A stretch of DNA of 64,000 nt from positions 357,466 through 421,465 of the forward strand of contig NZ_LROS01000011.1 in assembly GCF_001675165.1 (NCBI RefSeq), given 5' to 3'. A program made the position numbers and the translations under genes. Positions 8,552 through 17,697 of this stretch are shown here, piece by piece. This DNA is from Clostridium ragsdalei P11 (GTDB lineage: Bacteria; Bacillota; Clostridia; Clostridiales; Clostridiaceae). The notes beneath the pieces were generated by a model. The model did no database searches. It saw nothing but the letters and a program-made list of their open reading frames with translations, and was not told the origin of the DNA. Numbering within the stretch: position 1 is the first letter of the stretch; each line of letters opens with the position of its first letter.

Positions 8552-8607
8552 AAAAATACACCCCTAACCATAACTACTTCAAATATCGTTTTTCTTTACT
8601 AGTAACA

Positions 8608-8634
8608 TTATCGGGTACATATATTTAATATTTA
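8608..8634 (-). promoter_or_regulatory. Sigma-28 (SigD) promoter for the flgM-fliD operon
   Basis: On the minus strand TAAA (8634-8631), a 15-base spacer and CCCGATAA (8615-8608) match the sigma-28 consensus TAAA-N15-GCCGATAA at all but one base. It is 57 bases upstream of the flgM start codon. The spacing and target genes fit flagellar class-III control. Confidence 0.82.
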
Positions 8635-8729
8635 TACTTTGAATTGAAGATAAATTGCTTATTTTAAATAAAAAGTCCCTATATGTTTCCACTTTAATAC
8701 ACAAATAAATTTTATTATATTATAAATTA

Positions 8730-8769
8730 AAATAAGATGTGTATAGCTTTCACGATACACATCTTATTT
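8730..8769 (-). terminator. Rho-independent terminator after fliY
   Basis: AAATAAGATGTGTAT (8730-8744) pairs perfectly with ATACACATCTTATTT (8755-8769) around a 10-base loop. On the minus strand it is followed by TTTTAATTT. It closes the chemotaxis/motor-switch operon and separates it from the flgM promoter. Confidence 0.8.
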
Positions 8770-8796
8770 CTAAATTTATCCATACCCATAATAATA

Positions 8797-10002
8797 TTAT
8801 TTTCCTAAAGATCTAATTTTTTCCTCATTGCTCACAATTCCCGTTATTCTAACTCCAAAGTTTTCATCTATTACTACTACTTCTCCATAAGCTACTTTCT
8901 TACCATTTACCAGTATCTCCACAGGTTCCTCTGCCAATTTATCCAATTCTATAAGAGAACCCGTTCCCAAATTCAATATATCTTTAATATTCTTTTTTGT
9001 TCTTCCAAGTACTACTGATATTTCAAGAGGTACATCCAGTATAAGATCTATATTTTTAGGAACAACTTCTGTATCTTGAGATCCACCAAGAGGCTGAAAA
9101 GATGCCTTACTGACTTCTACAGGCTGCCTATTTACATTTGTTTCTATAGGTTTCTCGTACACCGGCGTCCTTTGCTCCATTTGAGGCTGAGCTGGTGCTG
9201 GCTGAGGCTGCTGTATAGGTACTTCAGGTTGAAGTTCAGGTTCAGGTTGAGGTTCAGTACTAGTACCATCATTTTCAGGTACACTAGGAGCTGACTCCTC
9301 TGGTGCAGTTTCTTCCTGACCCATCATTATAGAAACTACTTTTTTAGCTGTAGCTATAGGTAATACCTGCATTATACTGCTATCTACTAGTTCTCCTATT
9401 TTAAGGGAAAATGATACTTTTACAACCGTCTCATCTTCAGATATTCCTTCAGTAAGAGGTTTTGTAATATCATTCCATACTTTAGACACAGGAGGGGATA
9501 TATTTACCTCCCTCATTAGCATAGTAGCCATAGATGTAGCGGCAGACCCTATCATCTGGTTCATAGCCTCAGATACTGCACTTATTTCTATCTCGCCTAA
9601 TTCTTTAATATCTGGATCTATTTTACCGTCTCCGCCCATCATAAGACTTGCAATTACAGCTGCATCTGTAATCTTCATTACCAGTAAGTTTTCTCCTATT
9701 ATACCTTCTGTATATTTAACTTCCAAAGCAACATTTGGAACTTCAAATTCATTTTTCAATTCTTTAAGAGTAGTTACAATTACCACCGGAGTAGTTATAT
9801 TTACCTGCTGGTTTATTATTGTAGAAAGTGCTGTAGAGGCAGATCCCATAGATATATTTCCTATTTCTCCAAGTAAATCTTTCTCTATATCTGGCAACTG
9901 TGGGTCATCTTGAGAATTTGTTTCTGATGGTGGATCCGGCGTACTTTCTCCTCCATTTAAAAGTGCATCTATCTCTTCCTGTGAAAGAAATCCATTACTC
10001 AT
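8797..10002 (-). CDS. fliY: Flagellar motor switch phosphatase FliY
   Basis: FliY is the Gram-positive switch-complex protein that also removes phosphate from CheY-P. Residues 1-18 (MSNGFLSQEEIDALLNGG) match the CheY-P-binding motif shared with FliM. A CheC/FliY-type phosphatase domain follows (LGEIGNISMGSASTALSTII and a second ELGEIEISAVSEAMNQMIGS), then a Pro/Glu/Gln-rich linker of about 60 residues, then the C-terminal FliN domain (LDVPLEISVVLGRTKKNIKD to YGEVVVIDENFGVRI). ATG at 10002 is preferred to an ATG 12 bases earlier, because the earlier one lies inside the ribosome-site region. It overlaps the end of fliM by 8 bases, implying translational coupling. Confidence 0.94.
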   Translation of the reverse strand: MSNGFLSQEEIDALLNGGESTPDPPSETNSQDDPQLPDIEKDLLGEIGNISMGSASTALSTIINQQVNITTPVVIVTTLKELKNEFEVPNVALEVKYTEGIIGENLLVMKITDAAVIASLMMGGDGKIDPDIKELGEIEISAVSEAMNQMIGSAATSMATMLMREVNISPPVSKVWNDITKPLTEGISEDETVVKVSFSLKIGELVDSSIMQVLPIATAKKVVSIMMGQEETAPEESAPSVPENDGTSTEPQPEPELQPEVPIQQPQPAPAQPQMEQRTPVYEKPIETNVNRQPVEVSKASFQPLGGSQDTEVVPKNIDLILDVPLEISVVLGRTKKNIKDILNLGTGSLIELDKLAEEPVEILVNGKKVAYGEVVVIDENFGVRITGIVSNEEKIRSLGK

Positions 10003-10990
10003 AATTTTCCACATCCTTATCTAAAATATCTAATATCTCAACGCCCATGTTCTTGTCTATTACACCAGGCTTTCCATAATAATACACCTTATCTTCCACC
10101 ATTAGTTTCACAGGGCTTGTAGTTTTTTCCTTTAGGGTCAATACGTCTCCCACATTAAGGTTCAAAAATTCTTGTACCGTAACATCTACAGTTCCAAGTA
10201 TGGCAGTGAGTTCTACATCAACTATATCTAACCTATTTCTAAGCTTTTCTCTGGACTCATTCAATATATCTTCATCACTGTCCTGAAACCAGTATTGAAC
10301 TACTAATTTATCAAGTACCTTTTCTATACTCAGATAAGGAATGCATATGTTTATAAAAGTACTACTGTTTCCCATCTCCACTGAAAAAGTTATAAGTGCA
10401 ACAGGGTCATTAGGTGCAAGCGTCTGATTTAGTGCAGGATTTGTCTCAAGTCCTTCCACTTCTGTTTCTATAGGCATTACATCTTCCCAGGCCAATTTCA
10501 AATTTGATATAAGCCCTGCATTTACAACTTTTATAATATTTTTATCTATATCAGTAAATTCCTTAACTTTGTATTTTCTATTACCACTTCCTCCCAAGAG
10601 CAAGTCTATAATTTGAAATACAAATTGAGGATTCACTTCAAACAAAACAGATCCGCTTAAAGGCGGCATTTTAAATATAGTTAAAACAGTAGGATTAGGT
10701 ACAGAATGAATAAACTCCTCATAAGTTATTTGCTGAACAGATTCCACTTTTACTTTTACATTAGCTCTAACCTGCGCAGTTAAATAATTTGAAATTATTC
10801 TGGCATAATTGTCATGAATAAGTTCAAGAGTCCTTATGTGATCTTTAGAAAACTTCTGAGGACTTCTAAAATCATAAGGTTTTACTTTCTGCTTTTCCTC
10901 TTCTTTGGGTACTTCATCTGGAGTAAGTTCTCCAGCAGATAAGGCAGCTAAAAGGTCATCTATTTCATTCTGTGATAATACATCTGCCAT
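9995..10990 (-). CDS. fliM: Flagellar motor switch protein FliM
   Basis: FliM is the switch component that binds CheY-P and sets the direction of rotation. The 331-residue length is typical. It has the N-terminal CheY-binding peptide MADVLSQNEIDDLLAAL, the middle domain with YDFRSPQKFSKDHIRTLELI and ARIISNYLTAQVRANVKVKV (CheC-like fold), and a C-terminal FliN-like domain with LDIVDVELTAILGTVDVTVQ and DVLTLKEKTTSPVKLMVEDK. Its stop overlaps the start of fliY and it follows cheW by 28 bases, so the three are almost certainly co-transcribed. Confidence 0.96.
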   Translation of the reverse strand: MADVLSQNEIDDLLAALSAGELTPDEVPKEEEKQKVKPYDFRSPQKFSKDHIRTLELIHDNYARIISNYLTAQVRANVKVKVESVQQITYEEFIHSVPNPTVLTIFKMPPLSGSVLFEVNPQFVFQIIDLLLGGSGNRKYKVKEFTDIDKNIIKVVNAGLISNLKLAWEDVMPIETEVEGLETNPALNQTLAPNDPVALITFSVEMGNSSTFINICIPYLSIEKVLDKLVVQYWFQDSDEDILNESREKLRNRLDIVDVELTAILGTVDVTVQEFLNLNVGDVLTLKEKTTSPVKLMVEDKVYYYGKPGVIDKNMGVEILDILDKDVENYE

Positions 10991-11017
10991 TCTCTTCCCT
11001 CATTTCTTAAGAAAATT

Positions 11018-11419
11018 CTAATTTGAAAGAAGTTTGTCTATATCAATTAAAGTAACTATACTATCTTTAAAATTTATTATTCCCTCTATATAGACTTTTT
11101 TTCCTTCATCATTTATCTTTTCAATAGCATTTTCTTCTACATCTAAAACTTCATCTACCTGATCTACTGTTATTCCCACTAATTCATCTTCCATTTCCAG
11201 TATAAGTATACTGTTTTCGCTTATCTCAGCTTTGGGAATATCCATCAAGAGATTTATATCCAGGAGAGATATTACATTTCCCCTTAAATTTATAAGTCCC
11301 TTTATGTAAGCTGGCGCCTGTGGGACTTTTGTTATTTCCATAGAATTATTTATACTTTGAACTTTAGCTGTTTCTACAGCAAATTGTTCGTTATTTAATC
11401 TAAATATAACAACTTGCAT
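11018..11419 (-). CDS. cheW: Chemotaxis coupling protein CheW (first copy)
   Basis: CheW links chemoreceptors to the kinase CheA. The product starts MQVVIFRLNNEQFAVETAKV, followed by the usual PQAPAYIKGLINLRGNVISL and GIINFKDSIVTLIDIDKLL. The ATG at 11419 is chosen because it has a strong GGAGGTG site just upstream; an open frame extends 18 codons further but without a ribosome site and without homology. A second CheW is encoded at 17183. This one is 260 bases downstream of cheY, beyond a palindromic element, and directly upstream of fliM. Confidence 0.94.
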   Translation of the reverse strand: MQVVIFRLNNEQFAVETAKVQSINNSMEITKVPQAPAYIKGLINLRGNVISLLDINLLMDIPKAEISENSILILEMEDELVGITVDQVDEVLDVEENAIEKINDEGKKVYIEGIINFKDSIVTLIDIDKLLSN

Positions 11420-11502
11420 ATTTACACCTCCATATGCATAGGTACACAAACTATGTAACAAGTATCTTTGCATAAAATTTCAGATCTTAATTTTCTGCTT
11501 AC

Positions 11503-11644
11503 CAGATGAAATCAGAAATTAAATATATGGAGTATACTATCTAGCTATTTAAGGTTTGAAATAAATTTAACTCTACTTGATAGTTTTCGTAATAAACCAT
11601 ATTACCTTTATACTAGCCATAAAATTTTAATTTCTGATTATCTG
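11503..11644. repeat. 142-bp imperfect palindrome between cheY and cheW
   Basis: CAGATGAAATCAGAAATTAAA at 11503-11523 is mirrored by TTTAATTTCTGATTATCTG at 11626-11644. Inside these, TATGGAGTATA and TATACTAGCCATA continue the pairing. It fills most of the 259-base gap before the CheW start codon. It is not obviously a copy of family 1 or family 2. Confidence 0.65.
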
Positions 11645-11678
11645 TTTACATAATTTACAAATAATTATATTCTTATTA

Positions 11679-12041
11679 CTAAGAAGCTACTACTTTATTT
11701 ATTGCCTCTAAAACTCTATCTGGTTGAAAAGGCTTTACTATAAAATCTCTAGCTCCAGCTTTTATAGCATCCATAACCATAGTTTGCTGACCCATTGCAG
11801 AGCACATTATAATTTTTGCACCTGCATCAAATCCTTTTATTGCCTTAACAGCTTCAATACCATCCATATCCGGCATCGTTATATCCATTGTAACTACATC
11901 TGGTTTTTCCTTTTTATATAACTCCACAGCTTTTAATCCATTGTTTGCTTCCCCCACTACCTCAAATCCGTTCTTTTCTAATATATCCTTTATCATCATT
12001 CTCATAAAAGCAGCGTCATCTACAATTAATATTTTAGCCAT
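11679..12041 (-). CDS. cheY: Chemotaxis response regulator CheY
   Basis: CheY is phosphorylated by CheA and acts on the flagellar switch. The 120-residue single receiver domain has the acidic pocket (VDDAAF, D8 and D9), the phosphorylation site D53 in VTMDITMPDMDG, the conserved Ser/Thr region MCSAMGQQ and the Lys in FIVKPFQPDRVLEAI. There is no output domain. It follows cheC, whose product dephosphorylates CheY-P, by 33 bases. Confidence 0.95.
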   Translation of the reverse strand: MAKILIVDDAAFMRMMIKDILEKNGFEVVGEANNGLKAVELYKKEKPDVVTMDITMPDMDGIEAVKAIKGFDAGAKIIMCSAMGQQTMVMDAIKAGARDFIVKPFQPDRVLEAINKVVAS

Positions 12042-12074
12042 TTTCTTCCCTCCAAATTATTTACTACTAAATAT

Positions 12075-12674
12075 TTATCCTATTCCTAAAGCACTTAAAA
12101 TTTTTTCCATTGAACCGGGCACCGGAATATAGTAAAAATGCCCACTTAACTCTGAATTATTTTGCATAAAAAGTGTTTCTATGTCAAGAACATACTCATC
12201 ATACTGTCCTGATTCTATAAATGTAGTTGAAAGTATTGCCCCAAGCATATCGCAAGTAGCTGCTGGGACAGATGGTATTACATGCAGTCCAGTAAATTTT
12301 GCTATAGAGTTCATATAGGAACTAGATATTATATTGCCTATTTCGCATATAACAGAGTTACCCATATCACTTAATTCCTCTTCCTTCTGACCAGTTAACA
12401 TAGAAATCAGATCCATAGCAGTATCCTTTTCAAATATAAACAGTATATTTCTAGGTATATCGCCTAAGATTCTAACTATTACGCCTATAACTACCTCACC
12501 TTCACCAATATTTGTAAAGATGTCGTCAAAAGGCACTATATTTATAGCAGGTACTGTCATATCAACTTTTCTATTTATGAGTTGAGATAATGCTGTAGCT
12601 GCATTCCCTGTACCTATATTCCCAACTTCTCTTAATGCATCAAGTTGAATAGGAGTAAGGTTTTTATAGTCCAT
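12075..12674 (-). CDS. cheC: CheY-P phosphatase CheC
   Basis: CheC hydrolyses CheY-P and is activated by CheD. The 199-residue product contains two copies of the catalytic pattern: LREVGNIGTGNAATALSQLI near the N-terminus and MGNSVICEIGNIISSSYMNS in the middle, each with the key Glu and Asn (E..N pairs). It starts MDYKNLTPIQLDA. The gene sits 11 bases downstream of cheA and upstream of cheY. With cheD also present in the operon, this predicts the B. subtilis-like adaptation circuit. Confidence 0.95.
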   Translation of the reverse strand: MDYKNLTPIQLDALREVGNIGTGNAATALSQLINRKVDMTVPAINIVPFDDIFTNIGEGEVVIGVIVRILGDIPRNILFIFEKDTAMDLISMLTGQKEEELSDMGNSVICEIGNIISSSYMNSIAKFTGLHVIPSVPAATCDMLGAILSTTFIESGQYDEYVLDIETLFMQNNSELSGHFYYIPVPGSMEKILSALGIG

Positions 12675-12685
12675 TATTTTCCTCC

Positions 12686-14758
12686 TTATACCAGGGCAGC
12701 AACATCCAATATCAAAGTTACAAGTCCATTTCCTAATATGGTTGCTCCCATATATTCTTTCAAATTTTTCAGCGTTTTTCCAAGAGGTTTTATAACAATT
12801 TCCCTCTGTCCAAGTAAGGAATCTACCATAAGTCCTACAGTTTTTTCTCCTACTCTAACTATTACTATATAATTTTTGTTGCTGTCTGATTTTTCAACAC
12901 CAAGTTTTTCATAAAGTCTTATAAGAGGTATTACATTTCCATTATATATTATAACTTCTTTATTATTAGTCATCTTCACTAAATCATCTTTATAATCTAT
13001 AACTCTGTCTACATAGCTTAAAGATATGGCCATGGTTTCATCCCCTACGCCTACAAGAAGTACTTGAATTATCTGAAGCGTAAGTGGCAGTCTTATTATA
13101 AAAGATGATCCCTTGTCTTTTTCACTTACAAGCTCTACTGTTCCACCAAGAGAGGATATTTTTGTCTTTACTACATCCATTCCAACTCCTCTTCCTGATA
13201 TATCTGTTACCTCAGTATTGCTACTTATTCCCTGCATAAATATTAGATTCTTTATGTCAGCTTCTGTCATTCCTTCAGTATTTATACCTGCATTTTCTGC
13301 TTTTTCCCTTATCTTCTCTACAGGTATTCCACTTCCATCATCTTCAACTTTTATTACGGCTTTAGTTCCTTCCTGATAAGCAATAAGTTTTATTTTACCT
13401 ACAGGATCTTTTCCCTTTGCAATTCTTTCTTCTTTAGATTCTACACCATGATCTGCTGCATTTCTAAGCAAATGAATTAGAGGCTCTCCAATTTCATCTA
13501 TTACTGTTCTGTCAAGTTCTGTATCTGCTCCTTCAATTATAAGTTCCATCTCTTTATCAAGTTCTACGGATAAATCCCTTATCATCCTAGGAAATCTGTT
13601 AAATACAGTATCAAGAGGCAGCATTCTTATCTTCATTACTAAATCCTGTAAATCTGAAGTTGTCCTTGCCACCTGCTCTAAAACTTCATTTAATTCGTTT
13701 AACTTATAGCTACTGCTAATTTGCTCCATCCTTGTCCTATTTATAACCAATTCAGATACCATATTCATAAATTTATCTAATCTTTCCAGATCAACTCTTA
13801 CAGACTGATGCATTTTTTTATGAGGTTCCTTTTTAGGAGGATTTTTACTTTTATTTTGAGCTATTGCTGCTGGTTTTGGCTTTACTACTTCCTGAGTAGC
13901 TTTCTTTTCAGCTTTAGCTTTTATCTCTTCTTCTTTTTTAGCTGAATCTGATCCCATTATCTTTGCTTTTTCTGTCTGGATGTCCACATCTTCCACAGTA
14001 ACTTCTTCCACCTCAGATATGTTCATCAAAATTTTATGGATATCTTCACCAGTACTTTTAGTTAATAAAACAAGGTATATTTCAAATTCAAAATTTTCAT
14101 TTTCTATATCCTCTGTACTAGGAATAGACTTTATTATTTCTCCTACTGCTTCCAAATCCTTAAATATTAAAAATGCCCTTGCAGATTTCAAAAGAGTACT
14201 TTCACTAAGTTTAATTTTTATTTCATAAGCGTTAAATTCCTTGTCCTCAGCTTGTTTAACTACATTTATATCATATTCATTCAATTCTACCATAGAATCT
14301 TTACCTTTAGATTCTACTGCAGCATTTTGTTCCTGGACATTATCTTCTTTTTTAGGCTTCTTAGCTTCACTGTCATCTTTTTGACCAGATATACTTTCCA
14401 ATTCTTCAATGATACCTTGAATAGGGGTTTCTTCATCTACCCCATCTTCTATATTTTTTATCATCTGCTCAAGAGTATCCAGGCACTTAAATAAGACTGT
14501 AACTACATCTTGATTTACTTTTAGCTGTCCATCCCTAAATTCAGATAATACATCCTCCATTTTGTGAGTGAGTTCAGCCACTTCATTAAATCCCATAGTA
14601 GCTGCCATTCCTTTTATTGTATGTGCTACTCTAAAAATTTCATTTACCTTATCTATGTTATCTGGTTCTTGCTCAAGCTGAAGTAATGATTCATTAAGTG
14701 TTTGCAAGTTGTCCATTGATTCCTCTAGAAACATAGACATATACTGCGACGTATCCAT
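12686..14758 (-). CDS. cheA: Chemotaxis histidine kinase CheA
   Basis: CheA autophosphorylates under receptor control and phosphorylates CheY and CheB. Domains in the 690-residue product: HPt (phospho-His H46 in IFRVAHTIKGMAATMGF), a CheY-binding P2-like segment (about 150-265), a Lys/Pro-rich linker, the dimerisation helices (VRVDLERLDKFMNMVSEL), the HATPase domain (N box LIHLLRNAADHGVE; G boxes VEDDGSGIPVEKI and SGRGVGMDVV) and a C-terminal CheW-like domain. The start ATG at 14758 begins MDTSQYMSMFLEESMDNL. It lies between cheR and cheC with short gaps. Confidence 0.96.
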   Translation of the reverse strand: MDTSQYMSMFLEESMDNLQTLNESLLQLEQEPDNIDKVNEIFRVAHTIKGMAATMGFNEVAELTHKMEDVLSEFRDGQLKVNQDVVTVLFKCLDTLEQMIKNIEDGVDEETPIQGIIEELESISGQKDDSEAKKPKKEDNVQEQNAAVESKGKDSMVELNEYDINVVKQAEDKEFNAYEIKIKLSESTLLKSARAFLIFKDLEAVGEIIKSIPSTEDIENENFEFEIYLVLLTKSTGEDIHKILMNISEVEEVTVEDVDIQTEKAKIMGSDSAKKEEEIKAKAEKKATQEVVKPKPAAIAQNKSKNPPKKEPHKKMHQSVRVDLERLDKFMNMVSELVINRTRMEQISSSYKLNELNEVLEQVARTTSDLQDLVMKIRMLPLDTVFNRFPRMIRDLSVELDKEMELIIEGADTELDRTVIDEIGEPLIHLLRNAADHGVESKEERIAKGKDPVGKIKLIAYQEGTKAVIKVEDDGSGIPVEKIREKAENAGINTEGMTEADIKNLIFMQGISSNTEVTDISGRGVGMDVVKTKISSLGGTVELVSEKDKGSSFIIRLPLTLQIIQVLLVGVGDETMAISLSYVDRVIDYKDDLVKMTNNKEVIIYNGNVIPLIRLYEKLGVEKSDSNKNYIVIVRVGEKTVGLMVDSLLGQREIVIKPLGKTLKNLKEYMGATILGNGLVTLILDVAALV

Positions 14759-14770
14759 TTTATTCCCTCC

Positions 14771-15538
14771 TTATAGCTTTCTATATATAAAGGTAGAAGC
14801 CTTCTCAAAGCCATAATCTCTATAATTGTATATGCTTTCAGTGGCCCCGACAAATAGTAGTCCTCCTTTTTTTAGTGACTTGCTAAACTTTTCATATATT
14901 TTATCTTTTACATCTTGATTAAAATATATTACCACATTTCTGCATATTATTAAATCAAAGTTACTTTCATAATTTTGCAATATTAAATCATGCTTTTTAA
15001 ATGTGATTAAATTTTTTATTATAGGACTTATAATATATTTATCGTCCTTTATCGTAAAATACTTATCTAAATATTCTTTTTTTACATTTTTTACTTCTGA
15101 TAAAACATATTCTCCTTTTTTAGCTTTTTCAATTATAGTATTATCTATATCTGTTGCAATTATGGTGTGTCTAACTCCATGAGACAATTCATCTAAATAC
15201 ATAGCCACTGAATAAGGTTCGGCCCCAATTGAACAAGCTGCACTCCATATTTTCAAAGTACTATTTCTAGGAAGTAGTTCTTCCTTTAATCTAACTTTTA
15301 ACTCCTCAAATATATCCGGATTTCTAAAAAATTCAGATACATTTATAGTTATAAAGTCTAAAAACTTCTGTCTTTGCTCTTCATCCCTTTTTAAGAGTTC
15401 TATATATTCATCTATACTTTTCGCTCCTACTCTGGACATCAAGCTATTTATTCTCCTATGTAACTGGTTTGGTTTATATGCAGCTAAGTTTATATTGAAT
15501 TCTCTCAAAACCCACTGCTTAAAATAAGCCATATCCAT
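14771..15538 (-). CDS. cheR: Chemoreceptor methyltransferase CheR
   Basis: CheR methylates glutamates on chemoreceptors with S-adenosylmethionine during adaptation. The product has the helical N-terminal domain (INLAAYKPNQLHRRINSLM) and the SAM-binding domain with ITINVSEFFRN, the glycine-rich motif IWSAACSIGAEPYSVAMYL and FDLIICRNVVIYFN. ATG at 15538 is chosen since GGGAGGT lies 6 bases upstream; a TTG start 18 bases earlier is in frame but would place the ribosome site inside the gene. It immediately follows cheB, the opposing methylesterase. Confidence 0.95.
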   Translation of the reverse strand: MDMAYFKQWVLREFNINLAAYKPNQLHRRINSLMSRVGAKSIDEYIELLKRDEEQRQKFLDFITINVSEFFRNPDIFEELKVRLKEELLPRNSTLKIWSAACSIGAEPYSVAMYLDELSHGVRHTIIATDIDNTIIEKAKKGEYVLSEVKNVKKEYLDKYFTIKDDKYIISPIIKNLITFKKHDLILQNYESNFDLIICRNVVIYFNQDVKDKIYEKFSKSLKKGGLLFVGATESIYNYRDYGFEKASTFIYRKL

Positions 15539-15542
15539 AAGT

Positions 15543-16646
15543 CTACCTCCCACCAAACTTTATTATTTTTACTATTTCATTTGCTATTTTGTTTATTGGT
15601 AAAACTAAGTCCACTTTCCCCGTGGCATAAGCTGCTTTAGGCATACCATAAATAGTACAGGTTGATTCATCTTCAGAAAGTGTAATTCCTCCATTTTTCT
15701 TTATCTCTACAGTTCCCTGTGCTCCATCTCTTCCCATACCTGTCAAAACTACACTTATAATATTTTCTCCATATACTTTTGATGCAGATATAAATAGCTT
15801 ATCCACTGCAGGCCTTACTCCCCAAATGGCAGGTTCTTTGTTCAAATGTATTCTCTTATCTCTCCATACTTCCATATGAAATCCACCAGGTGCTACATAA
15901 ACAGTATCCTTTTCAACATTCATACCATCCTCTGCTTCTAATACTTTTATTTTTGAATTAGAATCCAATCTGTCTGCAAAGGCCTTAGTAAATCCTGCAG
16001 GCATATGCTGTACTACAAATACTGGTACTCCCATGTTTTGAGGAAATTGTGTTATAACTGAATAAAGTGCTTTAGGTCCTCCCGTAGATGCTCCTATCAC
16101 CACTGCATTTATATCTTTTTTAATTTTTCTATCTACATTTGAACTTGCAGCTTTTAATGTGGAAGCTTTTTCATTTTTTTGTATAGATAGTTGTATATTT
16201 TCTTGTGCTTTATTTGTTTTAACTGTATTTGCCAGGTATGCTCCCTTTATCTTCTCTACAAGCTCAGTTTTAACTTTATTTATATCCAAAGATATTGTAC
16301 CTGAAGGCTTAGGTAAAAAATCAAAAGCACCCATATCAAGACATTCCATAGTACGCTTTTTCCCTTCTTTGGAGACACTGCTTAAAACTATTACAGGTAT
16401 ATTAATATTACTTTTTTTCAATTCTCCTAGTGCTGTTATTCCATCCATTTTTGGCATTTCTACATCTAAAGTTATTACATCAGGCATATTATTTTTAGTA
16501 AAGTTTAACGACAGTTTCTCTAAAAGATCCTTCCCATTTCTAGCAGTTCCTACAACTTTTATAGATTCATCTTCACCTATCATATCCGAAATAATTTTTC
16601 TCATTAATGCAGAATCATCTACTACTAAAACCTTAATTTTTTCCAA
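15543..16646 (-). CDS. cheB: Receptor methylesterase/deamidase response regulator CheB
   Basis: CheB removes methyl groups from receptors when phosphorylated by CheA. The 367-residue product has an N-terminal receiver domain (VDDSALMRK; phospho-site D61 in ITLDVEMPKMDG) and a C-terminal esterase with the catalytic Ser in IGASTGGPKAL, the His in VQHMPAGFTKAF and the Asp in VVLTGMGRDGAQG. A linker of about 45 residues joins them. It follows cheD by 23 bases and ends FGGR just before the cheR start. Confidence 0.96.
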   Translation of the reverse strand: MEKIKVLVVDDSALMRKIISDMIGEDESIKVVGTARNGKDLLEKLSLNFTKNNMPDVITLDVEMPKMDGITALGELKKSNINIPVIVLSSVSKEGKKRTMECLDMGAFDFLPKPSGTISLDINKVKTELVEKIKGAYLANTVKTNKAQENIQLSIQKNEKASTLKAASSNVDRKIKKDINAVVIGASTGGPKALYSVITQFPQNMGVPVFVVQHMPAGFTKAFADRLDSNSKIKVLEAEDGMNVEKDTVYVAPGGFHMEVWRDKRIHLNKEPAIWGVRPAVDKLFISASKVYGENIISVVLTGMGRDGAQGTVEIKKNGGITLSEDESTCTIYGMPKAAYATGKVDLVLPINKIANEIVKIIKFGGR

Positions 16647-16669
16647 AGCATTATCACTCCATTAAATTT

Positions 16670-17158
16670 TTAAATTTCCTTTACCCCAATTCCTACTGTC
16701 TTTATCTTGACACCCCCATCATGAGTATCAAATATCATAGTTCTGCCTTTGTTTCCTCCTAGATCTTCTGCTAATATTGAAATAGAATATTCTCTTAATA
16801 TACTTTTTACAGCTTCTCCATTCCTACTTCCTATATTCATAACTACACTTTTATCTGAGAAATTAAACATAGAAGCCCCACCTGCTATTTTAGCCTTCAA
16901 ATTTCTTTTATTTACACCTAAGGCTTCTAATTTTTTTATTAAAATAGGAATAGCTAAATCTGCAAATTTCATTGGATTTTTTGTATTTGTAAATTGGGTG
17001 CTGTCCGGCAGCATTATATGTGCCAACCCACCTATACATTTTTCTTTATCATATAGAGCTATACCTACACAGGAACCCAAACCAATGGTTATAATTCTAT
17101 CAGGAGAACTTGCAGTATTCATGTCTGCTATTCCCACTCTTATCTCTTTTATATCCAT
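16670..17158 (-). CDS. cheD: Receptor glutamine deamidase CheD
   Basis: CheD deamidates receptor glutamines and, with CheC, tunes CheY-P removal. The 162-residue product has the catalytic Cys in GLGSCVGIALYD, the His in GGLAHIMLPDS and the conserved FADLAIPILIKKLEALG and KIAGGASMF segments. The start ATG begins MDIKEIRVGIADM. It is 24 bases downstream of a cheW gene and upstream of cheB. Confidence 0.95.
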   Translation of the reverse strand: MDIKEIRVGIADMNTASSPDRIITIGLGSCVGIALYDKEKCIGGLAHIMLPDSTQFTNTKNPMKFADLAIPILIKKLEALGVNKRNLKAKIAGGASMFNFSDKSVVMNIGSRNGEAVKSILREYSISILAEDLGGNKGRTMIFDTHDGGVKIKTVGIGVKEI

Positions 17159-17182
17159 AAATATACACCTTTCAATTTTTAA

Positions 17183-17629
17183 TTATATGAGTTCCTTTTC
17201 TTCCTCCGTAAGTATTTTATCAAGATTTAAGAATATTATTATCTTGTCCTTTATTTTAATAAGTCCTTTTATATATCTTTTTGATATTTGGGATGCTATA
17301 TCAGGTGCCTCTTCTATATCTGCAGTATTTACATCCGTTACTTCAGATACAACATCAACTATTATTCCTATTTTATTTCCATCCTGTTTTGTAACTATTA
17401 TCTTGGCCTCATTACTTTCCTCAGCTGAAGCAAAACCAAATTTCTTACTTAAGGATATTATAGGAAGTATATTTCCTTCATAATTTATGACTCCCTCTAC
17501 AAAGTTAGGAGAATCCGGCAACTTCGTAGTCTCTTCATAACCCAAAATTCTCTCTACTTCCATAATATCTGTAGCATAGTACTCACCATTTATACTAAAT
17601 ATCAATACTTTTATTTCTTTGCCATCCAT
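17183..17629 (-). CDS. cheW: Chemotaxis coupling protein CheW (second copy)
   Basis: This second CheW-domain protein (148 residues) starts MDGKEIKVLIFSINGEYYAT and keeps the family core, with LPDSPNFVEGVINYEGNILP and GLIKIKDKIIIFLNLDKIL. It is clearly diverged from the copy at 11018, so it is not a recent duplication. It may couple a different receptor set, or stand in for CheV, which is absent from the window. AAGGAGG lies 7-8 bases before the ATG. It is the first gene of the compact cheW-cheD-cheB-cheR-cheA-cheC-cheY run. Confidence 0.93.
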   Translation of the reverse strand: MDGKEIKVLIFSINGEYYATDIMEVERILGYEETTKLPDSPNFVEGVINYEGNILPIISLSKKFGFASAEESNEAKIIVTKQDGNKIGIIVDVVSEVTDVNTADIEEAPDIASQISKRYIKGLIKIKDKIIIFLNLDKILTEEEKELI

Positions 17630-17697
17630 TTGAAATCCTCCTTAAATAATATTGTTAGCCATCCTTGTAAATCCTTATTTAAATCAATTATTACATA

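Noticed and set aside
15538..15556. TTG start for cheR six codons upstream
   Set aside because: The ribosome-binding sequence GGGAGGT would lie inside the coding region; ATG at 15538 has correct spacing.
16749..17483. Long open frame (244 codons) on the plus strand, opposite cheD and cheW
   Set aside because: It is the mirror of two well-supported chemotaxis genes; the product has no recognisable domain and no ribosome site. The same holds for other antisense frames opposite flgL, flgK, cheA, parC and leuA.
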